A DNA stretch of 64,000 nucleotides from Sinorhizobium alkalisoli (GTDB taxonomy: Bacteria > Pseudomonadota > Alphaproteobacteria > Rhizobiales > Rhizobiaceae). A program made the position numbers and the translations under genes. Of this stretch, positions 8,929 through 18,256 are shown in pieces. The notes under the pieces are model-generated. The model was not told the origin of the DNA. It did not search any database and saw nothing but the letters and a program-made list of their open reading frames with translations. Each line of letters starts with the position of its first letter. Position 1 is the first letter of the stretch. The stretch spans positions 1,736,001 to 1,800,000 of the forward strand of contig NZ_CP034909.1 of assembly GCF_008932245.1 (NCBI RefSeq), written 5' to 3'.

Positions 8929-10532
8929 GCGCGGCGGCCGTCGAGGCGACGGGCAGTTTCGCTCCGCTGCGGCAGAAGGTCTTCGCGGTGCTGTGGGCGG
9001 CGACGATCATCGGCAATACCGGCAGCTTCATTCGTGACGTGGCCAGTTCCTGGCTCGTGACCGATCTTTCGGCGACGCCCGCCGCCGTTTCCCTGGTACA
9101 GGCCGCCGCGACGCTGCCCATCTTCCTGCTCGCCATTCCGGCCGGCGTACTCTCCGATATTCTCGACCGGCGCAAGTTCCTGATCGCAGTTCAATTGCTT
9201 CTCGCCGCTGCGAGCCTCTGCCTCCTCTTTCTCTCCGCCACGGGGCTGCAGTCCGTCACTTCGCTCGTCGCCCTCACCTTCGTTGGCGGCATCGGAGCCG
9301 CTCTGGTCGCACCGACATGGCAGGCGATCGTCCCGGAGCTCGTACCCAGGCAGGACGTCAAGGGTGCGGTGGCCCTGAATTCGCTCGGCATCAACATTTC
9401 GCGCGCCATCGGCCCGGCGCTTGGGGGCATGCTGCTCGCCTGGTTCGGTGCCGCCGTTACCTATGGCGTGGACGTCATCACCTATGTCTTCGTGGTTGCG
9501 GCACTTTTGTGGTGGCCGCGCGAAACGCCGGAGGACGATGTTCTCGCCGAACGGTTTTTCGGTGCCTTCAGGGCGGGATTGCGCTATGCCCGGGCGAGCA
9601 GAGAACTGCATGTCGTCCTGCTGCGGGCAGCCATGTTCTTTGCGTTTGCAAGCGCAATCTGGGCTCTTCTGCCGCTTATTGCCCGCGCGCTTCTTGGCGG
9701 CGGGGCCAGCTTCTACGGCATCCTGCTCGGCGCCGTTGGCGCCGGCGCTATCGGCGGCGCGCTGGTGATGCCGCGGTTGCGCGCCCACCTCGATGCCGAC
9801 GGTCTCTTGTTGATTTCGGCGGTTCTGACCGCCGCGGTTATGGCCCTACTCTCATTTGCCCCGCCGCAATGGGCTGCCTTCGGCGCGCTGCTCGTTTGCG
9901 GCGCCGCTTGGATCACGGCGCTGACGACGCTCAACAGCACGGCGCAGTCAATTCTCCCGAACTGGGTGCGGGGGCGCTCGCTCGCCGTTTACCTGACGGT
10001 CTTCAATGGCGCGATGACCGGCGGAAGTCTCATCTGGGGAGCTGTTGCAGAAGCGATCGGTGTGCCCCTGACGCTCCTAGTCTCGGCCGGCGGCCTCCTT
10101 TTCGTCGGCCTGGCTTTTCACGCCGTGAAGCTCCCGAAGGGCGAGGCCGACCTCATCGCCTCCAATCACTGGCCCGAACCCCTGGCGCAGGAGCCGGTCG
10201 AACGCGACCGGGGGCCGGTGATGGTGCTGATCGAATACACGATCGACAGGAAGGACCGCCCCGATTTCCTGAAGATGCTTACGCGACTCTCACACGAACG
10301 GCGCCGCGACGGTGCCTATGGCTGGGGCGTCACCGAGGATGCGGCCGAGCCCGCCCGGATTGTCGAATGGTTCATGGTCGAATCCTGGGCCGAGCATCTG
10401 CGTCAGCACAGGCGCGTTTCGAAGGCCGACGCGGATACTCAGCAGGAGGTCCTGCGCTACCACAGGGGTCAGGAAGCGCCGGTGGTGCGCCACCTTCTGG
10501 CGATCGGCCCGCCTCGTGACAAAAGCCGTTGA
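8925..10532 (+). CDS. MFS exporter with C-terminal monooxygenase-like domain
   Basis: A 535-residue protein. Residues about 15-405 form a 12-segment major facilitator transporter of the EntS/MFS_3 (PF05977) type, with [16 protein letters not shown] as the loop 2-3 motif. After the last membrane segment, residues about 425-520 form a soluble domain ([19 protein letters not shown]) resembling the antibiotic biosynthesis monooxygenase ferredoxin-like fold. That combination is known in some PF05977 members. It overlaps the DoxX stop. Exported substrate unknown; a small organic or toxic compound handled by the neighbouring hydrolases is plausible. Confidence 0.88.
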   Translation: MSAAAVEATGSFAPLRQKVFAVLWAATIIGNTGSFIRDVASSWLVTDLSATPAAVSLVQAAATLPIFLLAIPAGVLSDILDRRKFLIAVQLLLAAASLCLLFLSATGLQSVTSLVALTFVGGIGAALVAPTWQAIVPELVPRQDVKGAVALNSLGINISRAIGPALGGMLLAWFGAAVTYGVDVITYVFVVAALLWWPRETPEDDVLAERFFGAFRAGLRYARASRELHVVLLRAAMFFAFASAIWALLPLIARALLGGGASFYGILLGAVGAGAIGGALVMPRLRAHLDADGLLLISAVLTAAVMALLSFAPPQWAAFGALLVCGAAWITALTTLNSTAQSILPNWVRGRSLAVYLTVFNGAMTGGSLIWGAVAEAIGVPLTLLVSAGGLLFVGLAFHAVKLPKGEADLIASNHWPEPLAQEPVERDRGPVMVLIEYTIDRKDRPDFLKMLTRLSHERRRDGAYGWGVTEDAAEPARIVEWFMVESWAEHLRQHRRVSKADADTQQEVLRYHRGQEAPVVRHLLAIGPPRDKSR

Positions 10533-10612
10533 AAGATACCCCTTCCATCCGCGCCTCCCTCGCGACCGGGATGTGCAGATCAGGCAACAATCACCAGCAT
10601 TCGGGAGTCCAG

Positions 10613-11578
10613 ATGATCGAATCTTCCCTGCCTCTATCGCGCAGACAAGCCCTGCTTGCGGGCGCCTCGGTTTCGTTCGCGATGGCTGTCCCGGCCGCCT
10701 TCGCGGCGGAAAACTCCCCCTCGCACCAAAGCAAAGGAACCCTTCCCATGACCCAGAACTTCATCAAGACCGAAGACGGCGTCGAGATCTTCTACAAGGA
10801 CTGGGGCTCGGGCCAGCCGATCGTATTCCACCACGGCTGGCCGCTTTCCTCGGACGATTGGGACGCGCAGATGCTGTACTTCCTGAGCAAGGGTTATCGC
10901 GTAATTGCTCACGACCGCCGTGGCCACGGTCGCTCGACCCAGGTCAGCGACGGTCACGACATCGCTCATTACGCGGCGGATGTCGCCGCGCTCGCGACAG
11001 AACTCGATCTACGCGATGCCATCCACATCGGCCACTCCACCGGCGGCGGCGAGGCTCTGGCCTATGTCGCGCGCCATGGTGCTGGCCGTGTCGCCAAGCT
11101 CGTCATGGTCGGCGCGGTGCCGCCAATCATGCTCAAGACGGAGGCTTACCCCGGCGGGCTTCCGATCGAGGTGTTCGACGGTCTTCGCGCTCAACTCGCG
11201 GCAAACCGCGCCCAGTTCTTCCACGATCTGCCCAGCGGGCCGTTCTATGGTTTCAACCGCCCCAATGCGCAGGTCTCGACCGGCGTGATCCAGAACTGGT
11301 GGCGGCAAGGCATGATGGGCAGCGCCAAGGCCCACTATGACGGCATCAAGGCATTCTCGGAAACCGATTTTACCGAGGACCTCAAGAAGGTCGACGTGCC
11401 GACGCTGGTCATGCACGGTGACGACGACCAGATCGTGCCGATCGACAGTTCCGCGCGGCTCGCCGTGAAGCTCCTGAAAAACGGGACGCTGAAAGTCTAC
11501 GACGGCTACTCGCATGGCATGCTGACGACGCATGCCGATGTGATCAATCCGGATCTGCTTGAGTTCATCAGCGCCTGA
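10613..11578 (+). CDS. TAT-leader alpha/beta hydrolase (non-heme chloroperoxidase-like)
   Basis: A 321-residue protein from the ATG at 10613, preceded by GGGAG. The leader [18 protein letters not shown] is a twin-arginine signal. The mature part is a canonical alpha/beta hydrolase of the chloroperoxidase/esterase group: oxyanion [11 protein letters not shown], nucleophile Ser in GHSTGGGEA, Asp in HGDDDQIVP and His in GYSHGM complete the triad. An internal ATG near 10748 with AAAGGA upstream would begin at the usual cytoplasmic N-terminus ([16 protein letters not shown]). Same layout as the amidohydrolase at 6165: leader, then a second start with its own ribosome binding site. A TTG at 10529 is in frame but unlikely. 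Confidence 0.9.
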   Translation: MIESSLPLSRRQALLAGASVSFAMAVPAAFAAENSPSHQSKGTLPMTQNFIKTEDGVEIFYKDWGSGQPIVFHHGWPLSSDDWDAQMLYFLSKGYRVIAHDRRGHGRSTQVSDGHDIAHYAADVAALATELDLRDAIHIGHSTGGGEALAYVARHGAGRVAKLVMVGAVPPIMLKTEAYPGGLPIEVFDGLRAQLAANRAQFFHDLPSGPFYGFNRPNAQVSTGVIQNWWRQGMMGSAKAHYDGIKAFSETDFTEDLKKVDVPTLVMHGDDDQIVPIDSSARLAVKLLKNGTLKVYDGYSHGMLTTHADVINPDLLEFISA

Positions 11579-11687
11579 GAAAGTCAGCGGCCGGCGGCGA
11601 TCGGAGCGTCGCCGGCCCACGACGATCCGGCGCTGGACGATTGCCGATCCAGAAGAATCCCGGAGAGATCGTCGAAGCCTGCGAGCC

Positions 11688-12587
11688 TCATTCCGCCGTG
11701 TTGCGGATTCCAGCATCCTCCATGGCCGCGCGAAGTGCCGCGATGAAGACGCGCACCTTCGGTAGGACCAGTTGCGTCGTCGGATAGACTGCCCAGATAT
11801 TGATCGGCTCGGGTCTTGCATCGTCGAGATTGATGCGCACCAGCCGACCGGCGGCGATGTCTTCCTCGGCATACCAGTTGGAGAGCAGAGCCACGCCGCC
11901 GCCGGCCAGGCTTGCGGCATGGCAACCGGCAATGCTGCTGCAGGCGAGGCGGACGTTCAGCCGTGCATGCCGGTCGCCATCCGGCGCGCGAAACGTCCAG
12001 TGGGTTGCGGCGCCGAGCGCCAGGCAATCGTGGTCGGCAAGCTCGGCGACTAGGCGTGGCTTGCCGCGTCGTGCCACGTAGTCCGGACTTGCGACCAGCA
12101 TGCGCAGATTGGCGGCGAGCTTCTGGGCAATCAGGCTGCTGTCGCGCAGCCGCGCGATGCGGATGGCGAGATCCGCTCCGGTGGCAACAAGGTCGGGCAG
12201 GCTGTCGGTGAGGTCGACGGAAATGCGCAGCTCGGGATTTTCCTGCAGCAGCGACGGCACGAAGGGCATGACAAATTTCAGGCCGAAGGAGATCGGCACG
12301 GACACGCGCAGCAATCCAGCCGCCCCGAGGCTTTCCGAGCGCAGACGCGCCATGGCCGCCGCCTCGTTTTCGATCAGCGCCTGCGCGAAGGGCAGAAAAG
12401 TCTCGCCTTCCGGTGTGAGCGATAGTGAGCGCGTCGTGCGGTGCAGAAGTCGCACGCCGAGCGTCGCCTCCAGCGCGGCAAGCCGCCGGGACGCCACCAT
12501 GGGCGTCAGGCCGAGGCGCCGCGCCGCTGCAGCCAGGCTTCCGCCGGCGACGGCGGCGATGAAGACGAGAACGTCATCTGTATTCAT
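11688..12587 (-). CDS. LysR-family transcriptional regulator
   Basis: A 299-residue LysR protein, with the N-terminal HTH at about residues 15-60 (SLAAAARRLGLTPMVASRRL) and a substrate-binding domain including RVSVPISFGLKFVMPFVP. It is convergent with the hydrolase upstream on the other strand and divergent from the MFS gene at 12692 across a 104-base AT-rich gap holding both promoters. This layout suggests it controls that transporter. It belongs to the CrgA-like subgroup by eye. The inducer is unknown. Confidence 0.9.
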   Translation of the reverse strand: MNTDDVLVFIAAVAGGSLAAAARRLGLTPMVASRRLAALEATLGVRLLHRTTRSLSLTPEGETFLPFAQALIENEAAAMARLRSESLGAAGLLRVSVPISFGLKFVMPFVPSLLQENPELRISVDLTDSLPDLVATGADLAIRIARLRDSSLIAQKLAANLRMLVASPDYVARRGKPRLVAELADHDCLALGAATHWTFRAPDGDRHARLNVRLACSSIAGCHAASLAGGGVALLSNWYAEEDIAAGRLVRINLDDARPEPINIWAVYPTTQLVLPKVRVFIAALRAAMEDAGIRNTAE

Positions 12588-12691
12588 TCTATCGGAATCC
12601 GTTACACAGGCCGATCATTTATCATCACTAAATCGAATGGCGAGGAAATGCTATCTCATCTGCATTCATTCCAACCGGAAAGGCGACAATC

Positions 12692-13918
12692 ATGAACATA
12701 TCGGGCATGAACACGTCGAGAGCGGACGGCAAAACGGTGAGCCAAGGGCTCAGCAAGGCCGCGCTCTTTGCAATGGCGACGGCGAGCGGCATTGCCGTTG
12801 CCAATATCTATTATAACCAGCCGATGCTCGGCATAATCGAGAATGAATTCGGCCACCAGCCGATCACCGGCTACATCCCGACAGCGACGCAGCTCGGCTA
12901 TGCGCTCGGACTGCTGTTCCTCCTGCCGCTTGGCGATATCGTGCATCGCCGCAAGCTCATCATCAGCCAGTTCATCATCCTTGCGGGGGCGCTGGCGATT
13001 GCGGCGATCGCGCCGACCGCCTGGGCGCTGGTCGCGGCCTCGCTGATCGTCGGTGCAAGCGCGACGGTTGCCCAGCAGATCGTACCCTTTGCCGCGACGC
13101 TCGCCGCACCCGAACAGCGCGGCTCGACTATCGGCACGGTCATGGCCGGCGTGCTGTCGGGCATCCTGTTCAGCCGCACGCTGTCGGGCTTTGTCGGCGC
13201 CCATGCAGGCTGGCGCGAAATGTTCTGGATCGGGGTGCCGCTGGCTCTCGTGGCTGCCGTGCTGATGGTGTTGACCCTGCCGGATCATCACCCGGCATCG
13301 CGCATGCACTATCGCACAGCGCTTGTCTCGCTCGGCCATCTGTGGAAGCGGGAGCGGGCACTGCGCACGGCAGCGCTGATGCAGGCCGCGCTTTTCGGCT
13401 CGTTCACAGCCTTCTGGTCGATCCTTGCGCTCTATCTGGAAACGCCGCAATTCAACCTCGGCTCTGATGTTGCCGGCCTGTTCGGCATTGTCGGTGCGGT
13501 GGGCATCGTTGCGGCTCCGCTTGCCGGCAGGATCGCCGACCGTCGCGGCCCGCATTTCGTCGTCTGGCTCGGCTCCGTCCTGACCATCGTCGCCTGGGCG
13601 ATCTTCGGGGCATGGGCTTCGCTGGCCGCACTGGTCATCGGCGTGACCGTTCTCGATTTCGGTATCCAGAGCGCGCTCGTTTCCAACCAGCACATCGTCT
13701 ATGCGCTCGATCCGGAAGCAAAGAGCCGGCTGAACACGATCTTCATGACGGCGATGTTCCTGGGCGGTGCGACCGGTGCCGCGCTTGCCACCCTGACCTG
13801 GGGCTCGGCCGGCTGGCTCGGCGTCAGCATGCTCGGCGGGCTGCTCGCCGTCGTTGCCTTGATCGTCCGATTGCTCGATCATCGCGCAAGCCGGCCGGTG
13901 GCGGCAGTCGGGCACTAA
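12692..13918 (+). CDS. MFS transporter
   Basis: A 408-residue protein with 12 predicted membrane segments. The loop 2-3 motif is LLPLGDIVHRRKLI. The N-terminal ANIYYNQPMLGIIENEFG is typical of a Rhizobiales MFS group annotated as sugar or drug efflux-type, often beside a LysR gene as here. AAGG in the leader precedes the ATG. A strong rho-independent terminator follows at 13943. Substrate unknown. Confidence 0.9.
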   Translation: MNISGMNTSRADGKTVSQGLSKAALFAMATASGIAVANIYYNQPMLGIIENEFGHQPITGYIPTATQLGYALGLLFLLPLGDIVHRRKLIISQFIILAGALAIAAIAPTAWALVAASLIVGASATVAQQIVPFAATLAAPEQRGSTIGTVMAGVLSGILFSRTLSGFVGAHAGWREMFWIGVPLALVAAVLMVLTLPDHHPASRMHYRTALVSLGHLWKRERALRTAALMQAALFGSFTAFWSILALYLETPQFNLGSDVAGLFGIVGAVGIVAAPLAGRIADRRGPHFVVWLGSVLTIVAWAIFGAWASLAALVIGVTVLDFGIQSALVSNQHIVYALDPEAKSRLNTIFMTAMFLGGATGAALATLTWGSAGWLGVSMLGGLLAVVALIVRLLDHRASRPVAAVGH

Positions 13919-13942
13919 GACGGGCCTCCATCGAAATACCAG

Positions 13943-13970
13943 GGCGCGGCTCTTCCAGCCGCGCCTTTTT
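13943..13970 (+). terminator. Rho-independent terminator after MFS gene
   Basis: Stem GGCGCGGCT / AGCCGCGCC (9 bp) with loop CTTCC, followed by five T. It lies 25 bases after the MFS stop. Confidence 0.9.
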
Positions 13971-14074
13971 GTGCTGCCGGCGGCTCGCGGGGCGTCGGCT
14001 ACGATCGACAATAAGAACCGCTTTGCGAACCGAAAGAAATTGGCCGCCCGATTCAGAGTGGATCGGACGCGCGC

Positions 14075-14488
14075 TCAGCTCAGCAGCCGAGCCAGGAACA
14101 CCACGTAGAAGGCGTAGGTGGCATTGGCGACGATCAGGCAGAGGCAGGCGAAGGAGCCGAGATCCTTGGCGTGCTTGCCCATGTCGGATATCTCCGGCGA
14201 GACGCGGTCGACGATTTCTTCGATCGCCGTATTGATCGCCTCGAAGGCCATCATCAGCAGGAAGAGGATCGCCATAGCGACGTATTGAAAGAGGTTCGCA
14301 CCGGCGATGGCAAAAGCGACCATGGCAACCGCAAAGGCGATGAGCTCGTGCCGGAAGGCCGCCTCACCGATCAGCCGCTTCGCGCCGCCAAAGGAATAGC
14401 TCGCAGCAGCAAGGAGATGCCGGATGCCGGTTTGCTTGCTGATCGGAGCGGTCCGGCCGCTGGGTGGGACTGTGTTCTTCGCGTCCAT
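14075..14488 (-). CDS. dgkA: Diacylglycerol kinase
   Basis: A 137-residue integral membrane kinase that phosphorylates diacylglycerol to phosphatidate in membrane lipid turnover. Three membrane segments are visible, and the family core [17 protein letters not shown] followed by [10 protein letters not shown] holds the catalytic Glu and metal-binding residues. Slightly longer N-terminus than E. coli DgkA. It lies downstream of cobT on the same strand with about 186 bases between. In rhizobia DgkA recycles diacylglycerol released by osmoregulated glucan or membrane lipid modification; here that is inferred. Confidence 0.95.
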   Translation of the reverse strand: MDAKNTVPPSGRTAPISKQTGIRHLLAAASYSFGGAKRLIGEAAFRHELIAFAVAMVAFAIAGANLFQYVAMAILFLLMMAFEAINTAIEEIVDRVSPEISDMGKHAKDLGSFACLCLIVANATYAFYVVFLARLLS

Positions 14489-14674
14489 TTCGTCTCGACG
14501 AGCTTCGAACCTTCTTAAGCGTTCGCATTGCGTTGAGGCATTGCAGGCGGCTTCATCCGCTCACCGTCCCGGCGCGAAACGCCCTCTTCCGATAGGCGAG
14601 AAGACGCCCCGCATCAAGTGCGACAAGCATGAGCATAGCATGGCCGACAGCCGATCGACAGAATCGCCCAGGCT

Positions 14675-15691
14675 TCAGCTCTTGTTGCTGACGCCGGCTT
14701 GCGCGAAGGTCGCCATGCCGCCGTGGCAGGCGGCAGCCGCCTTGACGATGCCGGCGGCGAGCGCCGCACCGGTGCCTTCTCCGAGCCGCATTCCGAGCGC
14801 GAGCAGCGGCGTCTTGCCGAGCTTCTCGATGGCCCGGATATGCCCTGGTTCCGCCGACACGTGGCCGATCAGGCAATGGTCGAGCGCCGAAGGGTTCGCT
14901 GCCTTGAGGACGGCCGCCGCGGCCGTGGCGACATAGCCGTCGATGATCACCGGAACCTTCTGCATGCGGGCAGCGAGGATGGCGCCCGCCATCGCCGCGA
15001 TCTCGCGCCCGCCGAGCCGTCGCAGCAGTTCGAGCGGATCGGAGAGATGGTCGCGGTGGAATGCCACGGCCCTTTCGACCGCCGCGATCTTGCGTTGCAG
15101 GATCTCGCCCTCGGAGCCGGTCCCGGGACCGACCCACTCTTCAGCGCTGCCGCCATAGAGACCGAGATTGATGGCGGCGGCAATCGTCGTGTTGCCGATG
15201 CCCATCTCGCCGATGCAAAGCAGGTCCGTGCCGCCGGCGATCGCCTCCATGCCGAAGGCCATGGTCGCGGCGCAATCGCGCTCGGAAAGCGCCGCTTCCT
15301 CGGTGATGTCGCCGGTCGGATATTCCAGCGCCAGATCGAAGACCTTCAGGCCGAGATCGTGGCTGACGCAGATCTGGTTGATCGCCGCACCGCCGGCAGC
15401 GAAATTCTCCACCATCTGCGCCGTCACAGATGACGGAAACGGGGTCACGCCCTGGTTCGTGACGCCGTGATTGCCGGCAAAGATCGCGACCAGCGGCCGA
15501 TTGACGGCCGGAGGACGGCCGGTCCAGGCGGCGAGCCAGAAGGCGATTTCCTCGAGACGCCCGAGCGCGCCCGGCGGTTTCGTCAGCTGCGCGTCCCGCT
15601 CGCGCGCCGCGACGAGCGCCGCCGTATCCGGTCCGGGCAGGTTGCGCAACAATTCACGGAAATCATCAAACGGCAGGCCGCTGGCACTCAT
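14675..15691 (-). CDS. cobT: Nicotinate-nucleotide-dimethylbenzimidazole phosphoribosyltransferase
   Basis: A 338-residue enzyme that makes alpha-ribazole phosphate for the lower ligand of cobalamin (named cobU in Pseudomonas denitrificans nomenclature). The ATG at 15691 has AAGGA six bases upstream; the frame stays open further upstream through the RIME repeat but that is not coding. Family blocks: IFAGNHGVTNQGVTPFPSSV, GEMGIGNTTIAAA and near the C-terminus GMRLGEGTGAALA with the catalytic Glu. Divergent from cobS, which performs the final condensation. No cobalamin riboswitch is seen between them. Confidence 0.95.
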   Translation of the reverse strand: MSASGLPFDDFRELLRNLPGPDTAALVAARERDAQLTKPPGALGRLEEIAFWLAAWTGRPPAVNRPLVAIFAGNHGVTNQGVTPFPSSVTAQMVENFAAGGAAINQICVSHDLGLKVFDLALEYPTGDITEEAALSERDCAATMAFGMEAIAGGTDLLCIGEMGIGNTTIAAAINLGLYGGSAEEWVGPGTGSEGEILQRKIAAVERAVAFHRDHLSDPLELLRRLGGREIAAMAGAILAARMQKVPVIIDGYVATAAAAVLKAANPSALDHCLIGHVSAEPGHIRAIEKLGKTPLLALGMRLGEGTGAALAAGIVKAAAACHGGMATFAQAGVSNKS

Positions 15692-15835
15692 GGGGAATCC
15701 TTCGCATGTCCGAAGCTTTGTCAGCCGCACCTCATAGAGGCTCCGGGCTTGTCCGGCAACGTCATTTGCGCAAGACGCTGTCGCCGGAGCATGATCCGGC
15801 AAAGGATGGGCGATTCGGCGTTGCCCAATGGTCCC

Positions 15836-15938
15836 TACAGCGCCGCGCGTCTTATCAGACGCGTAAAGGTCGCTGTAGCACTTTGAATTGCTGCATGTTC
15901 TTGTCCTTGAATCGAGGTCGATTAAAGGAGACATGCAG
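15836..15938. repeat. RIME-like palindromic mosaic element between cobT and cobS
   Basis: Two adjoining palindromes: first TACAGCG (15836-15842) with CGCTGTA (15871-15877), containing an inner stem CGCGTCT-TATC-AGACGCG; second CTGCATGT (15891-15898) with ACATGCAG (15931-15938). Size of about 103 bp and the two-palindrome build match Rhizobium-specific intergenic mosaic elements (RIME1). A partial, diverged copy in opposite orientation is at 35051-35113. Confidence 0.85.
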
Positions 15939-15950
15939 TAGGAGGGGACA

Positions 15951-16739
15951 ATGACCAGACTTGGCGATCTTTGCGACGACGTGGCACGAGCGGTGGCCTT
16001 CTTGAGCCGTGTGCCCATGCCGCATCGCCATTTCGTCGGCCATGATGGCCGGCTGAGCCGCGCGGTGCGCGCCTTCCCGCTCGCCGGAATCCTGATTACC
16101 CTCCCCGCGGCCCTCGCCGCAGCATTGCTGGTGTTCCTACAGGCAAACGCCCTCTTCGCGACCTTCCTCCTCGTCGGCGTTCAGGTGCTCGTCACCGGGG
16201 CGCTGCATGAGGACGGCCTTGGAGATGCGGCCGACGGCCTCGGCGGCGGCCGCGATCGGGAAAGCGCATTGGCGATCATGAAGGACAGCCGTGTCGGCAC
16301 CTATGGTGCGGTGGCACTTATCCTCTCCTTCGGCCTTCGCGTTTCGGCGCTTGCCGCCTTCCTGCCGCTGCTGTCGCCCATCGGCGCGGCGCTTGCGCTC
16401 CTCGGCACCGCCGCGCTCAGCCGCACGGCCATGGTCTGGCACTGGTCGCGCCTGCCGCCGGCGAGACGTGACGGCGTTGCCGCCTCGGCCGGCATGCCCG
16501 AACCGCAGGCGACGACAACTGCGCTCGTCTCCGGACCGGTTCTCGCGCTTCTCATGTTTTTCGCGGCCGGCATTCCGTTCGTGGCGGTATTGCTTGCATT
16601 TGCCGCTTTCGGCCTTGTGGTGCCGGTTTTCGGCAAAATCGCCGCGCGCAAGCTCGGCGGCCACACCGGCGACACGATCGGCGCCACCCAGCAATTGGCC
16701 GAGATCGCCCTTTTCGGCGCCCTTGCGCTGGCGCTCTGA
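15951..16739 (+). CDS. cobS: Adenosylcobinamide-GDP ribazoletransferase (cobalamin synthase)
   Basis: A 262-residue membrane enzyme joining adenosylcobinamide-GDP to alpha-ribazole, the last step of cobalamin assembly (cobV in P. denitrificans nomenclature). The family signature HEDGLGDAADGLGGG, followed by RESALAIMKDSRVGTYGA, is present, with several hydrophobic segments after it. The start ATG has GTAGGAGG upstream. It is divergent from cobT and separated from it by the RIME-like repeat, so the pair shares a promoter region. Cytoplasmic membrane location. Confidence 0.95.
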   Translation: MTRLGDLCDDVARAVAFLSRVPMPHRHFVGHDGRLSRAVRAFPLAGILITLPAALAAALLVFLQANALFATFLLVGVQVLVTGALHEDGLGDAADGLGGGRDRESALAIMKDSRVGTYGAVALILSFGLRVSALAAFLPLLSPIGAALALLGTAALSRTAMVWHWSRLPPARRDGVAASAGMPEPQATTTALVSGPVLALLMFFAAGIPFVAVLLAFAAFGLVVPVFGKIAARKLGGHTGDTIGATQQLAEIALFGALALAL

Positions 16740-16785
16740 AACACTGATATAATTTCCAAGGAAACCAAGAAGAGCAGCCAAGACA

Positions 16786-17007
16786 ATGGAATCTCCCTGC
16801 ATTCTCGTCTGTTCGATCGACGATAGGACCGGCTACTGCTTCGGTTGCGGGCGGACGCGGGACGAAATCGGCTCCTGGACGCTCTATACCGACGCCGAGC
16901 GGCACAGCATCATGCAGATGCTGCCTCAGCGACTTGAAAGCGTGGAGCGCAAGCCGCGGCGGGAAACGCGCCGAACGCGGCTGGCGCGGGAACGAAGTGG
17001 CGCATGA
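16786..17007 (+). CDS. DUF1289 domain-containing protein
   Basis: A 73-residue protein with the DUF1289 pattern SPCILVCSIDDRTGYCFGCGRT, four conserved Cys likely to bind a metal or cluster. A Lys/Arg-rich tail follows. It sits 46 bases after cobS, and its stop overlaps the next gene's ATG, so it is probably in one transcript with cobS and the protease. Function unknown. Confidence 0.85.
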   Translation: MESPCILVCSIDDRTGYCFGCGRTRDEIGSWTLYTDAERHSIMQMLPQRLESVERKPRRETRRTRLARERSGA

Positions 17008-17705
17008 ACCGTCTGACGCTTCTGCTGGCGATTCTGGGCATCGGCCTCGCCCTGCTGATCTTCAATCACGATAGCGGCCAGACCCTCGGCATGAACAATG
17101 ACGACTTCGGCAGGCTCGTCGCGCTTGCGGCGCTGGCGACTCTGCTGAGCGCCGCCGTGCTGCGCGGCCGGCAGCACTTCGGCGAGGCAGTGCGCCTTTT
17201 GGCCATCTGGATCCTCATCGCCCTCGGGCTCGCCTCGGCCTATGTCTACCGCTACGACCTGCAGTCCTTCGGCGATCGGGTTCTCTCCGGCCTCGTACCT
17301 GGCCGGACCATGGTGGTCACGGACAGCGAGGGCCAGTCGGAAGTCGTGCTCCAGAAGCGGATCGACGGCCACTTCCAGGCCGATATGACGGTCAACGGCC
17401 AGCCGGTCAGCATGATCGTCGACACCGGAGCAAGCAGCATCGCACTCACCTACCGAGACGCCCAGAGGATCGGCCTCGATCCGGAGAATCTCGCCTATAC
17501 CGTCACGGTGATGACGGCGAACGGGCCTGCCCTTGCCGCCCCGGTGGTCCTGAAGGAAATCGCGATCGGCCCGATCGTGCGAACGAATGTCCGTGCCATG
17601 GTGGCAGCCGAGAGCAGGCTCGACCGCAGTCTGCTCGGGATGAGTTTTCTCTCCAGTCTCGACTTTCTGCAGATGCGAAGCGACGAATTGCGGCTGAAGG
17701 ACTGA
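17004..17705 (+). CDS. TIGR02281-family clan AA (retropepsin-like) aspartic protease
   Basis: A 233-residue membrane-anchored protein. Three hydrophobic segments occupy about residues 4-22, 33-50 and 60-78, then a retropepsin-like domain with the single catalytic motif VDTGASSIALT at about residue 140 and the following LGMSFLSSL typical of TIGR02281. Single-motif proteases of this type act as dimers. It overlaps the DUF1289 stop. Physiological substrate unknown. Confidence 0.9.
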   Translation: MNRLTLLLAILGIGLALLIFNHDSGQTLGMNNDDFGRLVALAALATLLSAAVLRGRQHFGEAVRLLAIWILIALGLASAYVYRYDLQSFGDRVLSGLVPGRTMVVTDSEGQSEVVLQKRIDGHFQADMTVNGQPVSMIVDTGASSIALTYRDAQRIGLDPENLAYTVTVMTANGPALAAPVVLKEIAIGPIVRTNVRAMVAAESRLDRSLLGMSFLSSLDFLQMRSDELRLKD

Positions 17706-17731
17706 TACCAACGGCAGTAGGTTTCGGCGGA

Positions 17732-17980
17732 TCACAATCGGTCGGTGCGGTGGTGGTAGCCGGTGCGGTGGTGACGGTTCGACCTCGCCAGGGCGCTCAA
17801 CGCGTCGGCGTTGCGAATCCCGGACTGATAGGCGTGGATCAGCCTTGCAGCGAGGGCTTCGGCTTCAGCGCACTTGCGCGAGATCCTCCGCACCTGCAGT
17901 TCCACCTGGAAAATCTTATCGATCAGTTCCAGCTCATTGGGACCGATCGGATCGAACGTGAAATCTTGAGCGGCTGTCAT
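17732..17980 (-). CDS. Small conserved-looking protein, function unknown
   Basis: An 82-residue product with a strong ribosome binding site AAGGAG five bases before the ATG at 17980. It is predicted helical and polar with GPNELELIDKIFQVELQVRRI, probably an amphipathic or coiled segment, and ends in a His/Arg-rich tail. Convergent with the protease and divergent from the Crp/Fnr gene. No family recognised. Confidence 0.55.
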   Translation of the reverse strand: MTAAQDFTFDPIGPNELELIDKIFQVELQVRRISRKCAEAEALAARLIHAYQSGIRNADALSALARSNRHHRTGYHHRTDRL

Positions 17981-18256
17981 CCCAACTCCTTGTGGGCCGC
18001 TACCGGACGGGTAGCATGGTCACTCTACGCCGCTTCGGCAAAATCGCGAGTCTTTCAGGAGTTTCTGGTGATAAGCGTCCAATACCGTACGCAGGCATCG
18101 TCACCAGGAAAAGACCGCCGATCAGGAGCTGCAGTTGCAACCCGGTGCAAGGAATGGGCGGCGAACCGCGACCATGCTATTGTGAAACAATCGCCTCGCG
18201 AGCAGCCGCGAGCGACAGAGGGGCAACTGGTCCTCGCTCCAGAAGGGGCAAAACTG

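Noticed and set aside
15692..15950. Cobalamin riboswitch upstream of cobT or cobS
   Set aside because: No B12-box-like sequence was found; the region is mostly a RIME-like palindromic element.
17750..18256. N-terminal extension of the Crp/Fnr protein
   Set aside because: The open frame has no protein character and overlaps a small - strand gene with a strong ribosome binding site; the ATG at 18257 gives the normal family length.
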